Positions 62,957 to 64,000 of a stretch of 64,000 bases of DNA are shown one piece after another; positions within the stretch are counted from its first letter, which is position 1; the number at the start of each line of letters is the position of its first letter. Made by a program: the position numbers and the translations under genes. Origin of the DNA: Nocardia alni (GTDB lineage: Bacteria > Actinomycetota > Actinomycetes > Mycobacteriales > Mycobacteriaceae); the NCBI RefSeq assembly GCF_019038435.1, contig NZ_JAGPOX010000017.1:24008-88007 (forward strand). Reading direction: 5' to 3'. The notes beneath the pieces were generated by a model. That model worked only from the letters and a program-made list of their open reading frames with translations, was not told the origin of the DNA and did no database searches.

Positions 62957-64000
62957 GTGCGCCAACAGATTTCTCGATTGCGCCGCCTCGCTGCCCTGAC
63001 CGTCGCCGGCCTGGCCGTAGCGACCGGATCGTGGATCGGCGCGACGGGGGCTGCCGCGGCGCCGATCGACCCGTTCTACACGCCGCCCGCCCAATTGCCC
63101 AGCGCACCAGGCTCTATCGTCAAATCCGAACCGATGGCGGTTTTCGCGACGCTGCCCGGTCAGGACGGCTGGCCGGTGAGCGCCCAGCGGGTCATGTACA
63201 CCTCCCGCACCCAGGACGGCGTACCCGTCGCGGTCAGCGGCACCTTCCTCGACGCGACACACCCCTGGCGGGGAAGCGGGCCGCGCCCAACGGTGGTGAT
63301 CGCCCCCGGCACCTCCGGTCAGGGTCGCCAGTGCGCGCCCTCGATCGCGTTCTCCACCGGCTTCGTCGTCTCCCCCGATCAGCTCTCGGTATCTCCGAAC
63401 CAGGAGGCGATCTCGGCCGGGGCCTGGAGTGAACTCGGGGCTCGGGTCCTGGTCACGGACTACATCGGGCTGGGCACCCCCGGGATGCACACCTACGTCA
63501 ACCGTGTCGAGGAGGCGCACGCGGTCCTCGACGCCGCCCGCGCGGCAAATAATCTCGGGCATGTGGGTTCCGGCAACCCCGTGGTGTTCTGGGGCTACTC
63601 CCAGGGCGGCGGCGCGACGGCCGCGGCCGCCGAACTCCAGCCCACGTACGCCCCCGAGTTGAACCTGAAGGGCACCTGGGCAGGCGCACCCCCGGCTGAT
63701 CTGGTCGCAACCTTGCAACGTGTGGACGGCAACCTGATCGGCGGCGTCATCGGCTATGCCGTCAACGGCTTCGTGGCCCGCTACCCCGAACTGCGAAACA
63801 CCCTGAACTCCTTGGCATCCCCCCAGGGCCTGGCCGTGCTGAACGCCCTGTCCACCGAATGCATCGGCGACACCATCCTGCGACACCCCTTCCTGCACAG
63901 CAACGAATTCACCGCCGATCACCAACCCCTCCTCGGCCACCTCGAGGCCGTCCCCGCCGCCGCGAAAATCCTCTCCGACCAACGCATAGGCACCCTCACC
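62957..64000 (+). CDS. Secreted triacylglycerol lipase (partial, runs off the window)
   Basis: The first 348 codons of an exported lipase; the end lies beyond base 64000. From GTG at 62957 (GGAG 7 bases upstream): MRQQISRLRRLAALTVAGLA and a signal peptide cut near ATGAAAAPID. The mature part has FYTPPAQLPSAPGSIVKSEP, TVVIAPGTSGQGRQCAPS, VTDYIGLGTPGMHTYVN and the nucleophile elbow FWGYSQGGGATAAAAE. This is the secreted lipase family of actinobacteria (LIP). It is downstream of the cholesterol oxidase gene, suggesting joint attack on cholesteryl esters or host lipids. A long frame on the opposite strand here is a shadow. Confidence 0.9.
   Translation, partial: MRQQISRLRRLAALTVAGLAVATGSWIGATGAAAAPIDPFYTPPAQLPSAPGSIVKSEPMAVFATLPGQDGWPVSAQRVMYTSRTQDGVPVAVSGTFLDATHPWRGSGPRPTVVIAPGTSGQGRQCAPSIAFSTGFVVSPDQLSVSPNQEAISAGAWSELGARVLVTDYIGLGTPGMHTYVNRVEEAHAVLDAARAANNLGHVGSGNPVVFWGYSQGGGATAAAAELQPTYAPELNLKGTWAGAPPADLVATLQRVDGNLIGGVIGYAVNGFVARYPELRNTLNSLASPQGLAVLNALSTECIGDTILRHPFLHSNEFTADHQPLLGHLEAVPAAAKILSDQRIGTLT

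Noticed and set aside
62954..63982. 342-codon minus-strand frame at the window end
   Set aside because: The plus strand encodes a secreted lipase with signal peptide and GYSQGG; the minus frame is Gly/Arg-rich shadow.

Overview
The window is high-GC actinobacterial DNA, most probably from Nocardia or a close relative (Rhodococcus/Nocardiaceae). The evidence is the gene content and order: a mycobacteria-like core block (glmU-prs, tRNA-Gln, TetR, mfd, mazG, lpqU-like, eno, ftsB-like, DUF501, ppx), a complete ergothioneine cluster, an alkB-rubredoxin-rubredoxin reductase operon, IdeR-type iron boxes and WXG100/type VII-associated toxins.

Layout. 1-2.4 kb: Abi-alpha, SnoaL-like and alpha/beta hydrolase genes. 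2.7-5.8 kb: a type VII secretion-linked polymorphic toxin island (two WXG100-like genes, a long toxin with a type 37-like tip, its immunity gene, a nonsense-mutated small gene and another immunity-like gene). 5.8-10.1 kb: prfC, rplY-pth and an ADP-ribosylglycohydrolase. 10.2-16.9 kb: ergothioneine genes egtA-B-C-D with a divergent PLP enzyme that may be EgtE. 17.1-21.4 kb: TetR, alkB, two rubredoxins, rubredoxin reductase, with an intact DUF2461 gene on one side and a decayed copy of its 3' end on the other. 21.4-31.5 kb: core genes prs, glmU, tRNA-Gln, a TetR regulator, an orphan gamma-butyrolactone-receptor-like regulator, mfd and mazG.

31.5-47.3 kb is a block of accessory genes lying between mazG and the lpqU-like gene, which are neighbours in mycobacteria. 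It holds a Fic protein behind two perfect AT-rich palindromes, AraC/metallo-hydrolase, GNAT, DedA, a minisatellite, thiamine-binding and PNPOx-like proteins, an IdeR-box flavodoxin, a Stealth phosphotransferase, a CpdA phosphodiesterase and a five-gene leftward operon (Fe/2-oxoglutarate dioxygenase, SbnB-like, PLP decarboxylase, SbnA-like, MATE exporter) behind a strong IdeR box. The last is the best candidate for an undescribed system: an iron-controlled route to a 2,3-diaminopropionate-derived metallophore or antimetabolite with no NRPS or NIS synthetase visible.

47.4-53.7 kb returns to core genes (lpqU-like, eno, ftsB-like, DUF501, ppx) followed by a POT peptide transporter and tRNA-Leu. 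53.8-58.5 kb, beside that tRNA, is a graveyard of mobile and toxin modules: a gutted serine recombinase fused to a toxin-gene fragment, an intact WXG100-toxin-immunity operon, a catalytically dead peptide deformylase fragment, a YbaB-like gene and a colicin D-type toxin with three lesions next to an intact immunity gene. 59.1-64.0 kb: SDR, MerR, TetR, a Tat-exported cholesterol oxidase and a secreted lipase that runs off the window.

Start sites were chosen by ribosome binding sites, overlaps and family length; none was tested by search. Family names are from recognition of sequence features.
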